Positions 62,020 through 64,000 of a DNA stretch of 64,000 nt are shown here, in pieces (within the stretch, counting starts at the first letter, position 1; each line of letters opens with the position of its first letter). This DNA comes from Promicromonospora sp. AC04 (GTDB lineage Bacteria > Actinomycetota > Actinomycetes > Actinomycetales > Cellulomonadaceae), in contig NZ_QBUG01000002.1 in the NCBI RefSeq assembly GCF_003058225.1, positions 62,001-126,000 on the forward strand, read 5' to 3'. The notes below the pieces were generated by a model that worked only from the letters and a program-made list of their open reading frames with translations, did not search any database and was not told the DNA's origin. A program made the translations under genes and the position numbers.

Positions 62020-63141
62020 TCAGGCCTGCGGCGGGAGCGGCGGCGGTGTCGCGCCGAGGTGCTTCGCGACGTCGGGCACGGACGACGCCGGCTCCCAGCC
62101 GGCCATCCCGGCGCGCCAGATGAGCGTGGCGGGCGTGAGGGTGCCTGCCGCTACCTGGCCGGCGAGCGCGGCGTCGTCGAACGGGCCGCTCTGTGAGCCG
62201 CCGTTGCCCAGGTACCACCCGGGCAGGGGCGGCGGGCCCGACGTCGGCGCGGGCGCGGACGGCGCCGCCGGCGCGGGCTGGGCGGGCGGAACTATCGCGT
62301 TGCCCACCGACTGCCCGAGCCCCATGCCGATCACGGCGCCGGCGCTGCCGCCGCCGTCGGCCGCCGCCTCCATCGCCTGGCCGGCCTGGAACTGCTGGAA
62401 GGCGGCCATGCTGCCCACGGTTCCGGACGAGACGATGCCCATGGAAGTGCGCTTGTCGAGTGCCTCCTCGACCTCGGGCGGCAGCGAGATGTTCTCGATG
62501 ACGAAGTTGGGCACGGAGATGCCCAGCTCCGCCAGCTCGTCGGTGAGCCTGGCCGCGAGCTGGTCGCCGAGGTCACCGTGGTGGGCGGCGAGCTCGACGA
62601 CGGGGATGCCGGCCGAGGCGAGCACGCTCGCGAAGTGGCTCACCACGTTCTGGCGCAGGTACTCGTGCACCTCGTCGGTGCGGAACTGCGGGTCCGTGCC
62701 GACCAGCTCGCGCAGCAGCTTCTGCGGGTCGGTGACCCGGACCGAGTACGCGCCGAAGGCACGCACCCGCACCATGCCGAGCTCCGGGTCCCGCATCATG
62801 ACGGGGTTCTTGGTGCCCCACTTCATGTCGGTGAACTGGCGGGTGCTGACGAAGTACACCTCGGCCTTGAACGGCGAGTGGAAGCCGTGCTTCCAGCCCT
62901 TGAGCGTCGACAGCACGGGCAGGTTCTGGGTCTCGAGCGTGTACGTGCCGGGCTCGAACACGTCGGCGATCTGGCCTTCGTTGACGAAGACGGCGGTCTG
63001 GGACTCGCGCACCACGAGCCGCGCGCCCATCTTGATCTCGTTCTCGTAGCGGGGGAACCGCCACACGATCGTGTCCCGCGTGTCGTCGAGCCATTCGACG
63101 ATGTCGACCAGCTCGCCCTTGATCTTGTCCAGCAGGCCCAT
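62020..63141 (-). CDS. SPFH-domain (virion core protein-like) protein with C-terminal GYF_2 domain
   Basis: 373 residues from ATG 63141 (GAGGGAGC upstream). An N-terminal helix (GLLDKIKGELVDIVEWLDD), an SPFH core (RLVVRESQTAVFVNEGQIADVFEPGTYTLETQNLPV in segments; FKAEVYFVSTRQFTDMKWGT; RVRAFGAYSVRV), an Ala/Gly-rich and Pro-rich stretch, and a GYF_2 domain (GWYLGNGGSQSGPFDDAALAGQVAAGTLTPATLIWRAGMAGWEPAS in segments). It matches YdjI-like SPFH proteins that sit at the membrane edge and aid stress responses in Bacillus. Two bases separate it from the zinc-ribbon gene. Confidence 0.9.
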   Translation of the reverse strand: MGLLDKIKGELVDIVEWLDDTRDTIVWRFPRYENEIKMGARLVVRESQTAVFVNEGQIADVFEPGTYTLETQNLPVLSTLKGWKHGFHSPFKAEVYFVSTRQFTDMKWGTKNPVMMRDPELGMVRVRAFGAYSVRVTDPQKLLRELVGTDPQFRTDEVHEYLRQNVVSHFASVLASAGIPVVELAAHHGDLGDQLAARLTDELAELGISVPNFVIENISLPPEVEEALDKRTSMGIVSSGTVGSMAAFQQFQAGQAMEAAADGGGSAGAVIGMGLGQSVGNAIVPPAQPAPAAPSAPAPTSGPPPLPGWYLGNGGSQSGPFDDAALAGQVAAGTLTPATLIWRAGMAGWEPASSVPDVAKHLGATPPPLPPQA

Positions 63142-63389
63142 GCCGCGCTCCCTCGTCTGTTTCCCGCCCGGACGCTGCGGGCACTCGGACTTTACAAGCC
63201 GTGTACGACACGGGGAAGAAAAGCAGCCTTTCCGCAGGTCAACGTCACCCCCGCCCGAGCGGGTCGCACTATTGCGTCCTGCTGCAATACCTGGTCCGCC
63301 GCATCGGCCGGGCACTAGCGTCACGGCGATCTGCTCTCGGCGCTGCCCGAGCCGGCACGCCGTCCGCGACCACGAGGGGGAAGACCGAA

Positions 63390-64000
63390 GTGAACCTGCC
63401 CGAGACCCGAGATCCCGAGCCGGTACGCCACCACTGGTGGAAACGTCCTGGAAGGCCCCTGCTCCGCATCGTCGCCGTCGGCGTGACCGCCGCCGTCGGC
63501 GGGGCGGTGCTTGTACCGGTACTCGATCTACCGGACGCGCGGGCGCACTCGCACACGGAGCTCTGCTCGGAGCTCGTCGAACAGTCCGAGGAGTACATCT
63601 ACGAGGAGTTCCCCGAGGAGGGGGCCCCGCCCGTCGAGACCGACGGCGAGAACTACGACTACGAGGCCGAGCTCGACGCGATCCTCGACTCCTATGTGGA
63701 ACCGACCAGGGAGTATCTGGACCGGGCCCCCGACGAGTGGGCCGCCGAGCCGATGGACACCAGGAAGCGCCTCGACTGGGAGTACAAGACTCATCTCGCT
63801 GGGGAGGGCCCCCATCTGTCTTGGGATCAGTGGAAGGGGCTCTACGGGGGCGTCAACCGTGACCAGAGCCGAGGCCTGGCCTACGAGCGGGCGGCGCTCT
63901 CGGCCTTCCACCCGATGGACACCGCCGAATGGCTGTGCCGGGACACCAAACTGCAGAACGGCCGGACCACGAGTGCGGTCAACAACCGGACGCGACAGTT
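63390..64000 (+). CDS. Hypothetical membrane-anchored or exported protein, C-terminal part beyond window
   Basis: The frame runs from GTG 63390 (GAGGGGGAAG upstream) to the window edge without a stop, giving 203 residues so far. N-terminus: basic (HHWWKRPGRPLL), then one hydrophobic helix (IVAVGVTAAVGGAVLVPVL), then an acidic, Tyr/Glu-rich region (EEYIYEEFPEEGAPP; YDYEAELDAILDSYVEP) and a mixed tail with MDTAEWLCRDTK. This looks like an exported or single-pass protein. No family recognised. The region 63142-63389 before it holds no gene. Confidence 0.65.
   Translation, partial: MNLPETRDPEPVRHHWWKRPGRPLLRIVAVGVTAAVGGAVLVPVLDLPDARAHSHTELCSELVEQSEEYIYEEFPEEGAPPVETDGENYDYEAELDAILDSYVEPTREYLDRAPDEWAAEPMDTRKRLDWEYKTHLAGEGPHLSWDQWKGLYGGVNRDQSRGLAYERAALSAFHPMDTAEWLCRDTKLQNGRTTSAVNNRTRQ

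Overview
This is one contiguous stretch of a very high-GC actinobacterial chromosome. The gene content (multifunctional 2-oxoglutarate decarboxylase Kgd, SigR/RsrA, the 24-residue ribosomal protein bL37, an F420-type luciferase-like oxidoreductase, Rv3235-like, DUF6912 and DUF6928 proteins) and the codon use suggest Micrococcales, probably near Cellulomonadaceae or Promicromonosporaceae; this placement is an inference from gene content. I saw no prophage, transposase, CRISPR array, rRNA or tRNA gene.

Layout. 0-3 kb: the start of a CNNM/HlyC-CorC membrane protein (cut by the window edge) and a two-component pair. 3-10 kb: kgd, an aldo/keto reductase, an aldose-1-epimerase-like protein and an SGNH-like protein, with two related perfect palindromic terminators. 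10-12.5 kb: a DUF4097-PadR-DUF4097 operon behind twin palindromic operators. 12.6-23.8 kb: an actinobacterial core neighbourhood (bL37, rsrA, sigR, DoxX-like, aroA, rsgA, later hisN). It is interrupted between rsgA and hisN by a repeat-rich accessory block (endonuclease V, VOC protein, DUF6928, two Gfo/Idh/MocA oxidoreductases, DUF6912).

23.8-28.8 kb: a CpaE-like ATPase and a SAF/CpaB-like protein divergent from a BldC-like HTH protein, then LysM and Rv3235-like genes. 28.8-36.8 kb: two small-molecule kinases, a TipA-type MerR regulator, a von Willebrand factor lipoprotein, and a rhodanese/SufE pair. 36.8-46.9 kb: metG, two APH-fold kinases, a MocR regulator divergent from an EamA transporter, a BlaI-type regulator, and DUF5134-like and GAP-family membrane proteins.

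47-59.2 kb: a potassium block. An APC permease faces a DUF389 protein and a DUF4118-GAF protein, followed on the minus strand by a complete kdp operon (small ORF-kdpF-A-B-C-D-E). Near-identical 18-bp direct-repeat sites lie exactly 42 bp upstream of both the APC permease start and the first kdp ORF. This is the strongest regulatory signal in the window and suggests that KdpE controls both transporters. 59.2-64 kb: an LLM oxidoreductase with a MerR-type promoter but no adjacent regulator, a zf-TFIIB / zinc-ribbon / SPFH-GYF cluster, and a truncated exported protein.

A recurrent oddity is short in-frame tandem repeats, mostly 15 or 18 bp, inserted in loops or tails of otherwise conserved proteins: a histidine kinase, RsgA, the LysM protein, an APH, the EamA transporter and the zf-TFIIB protein.
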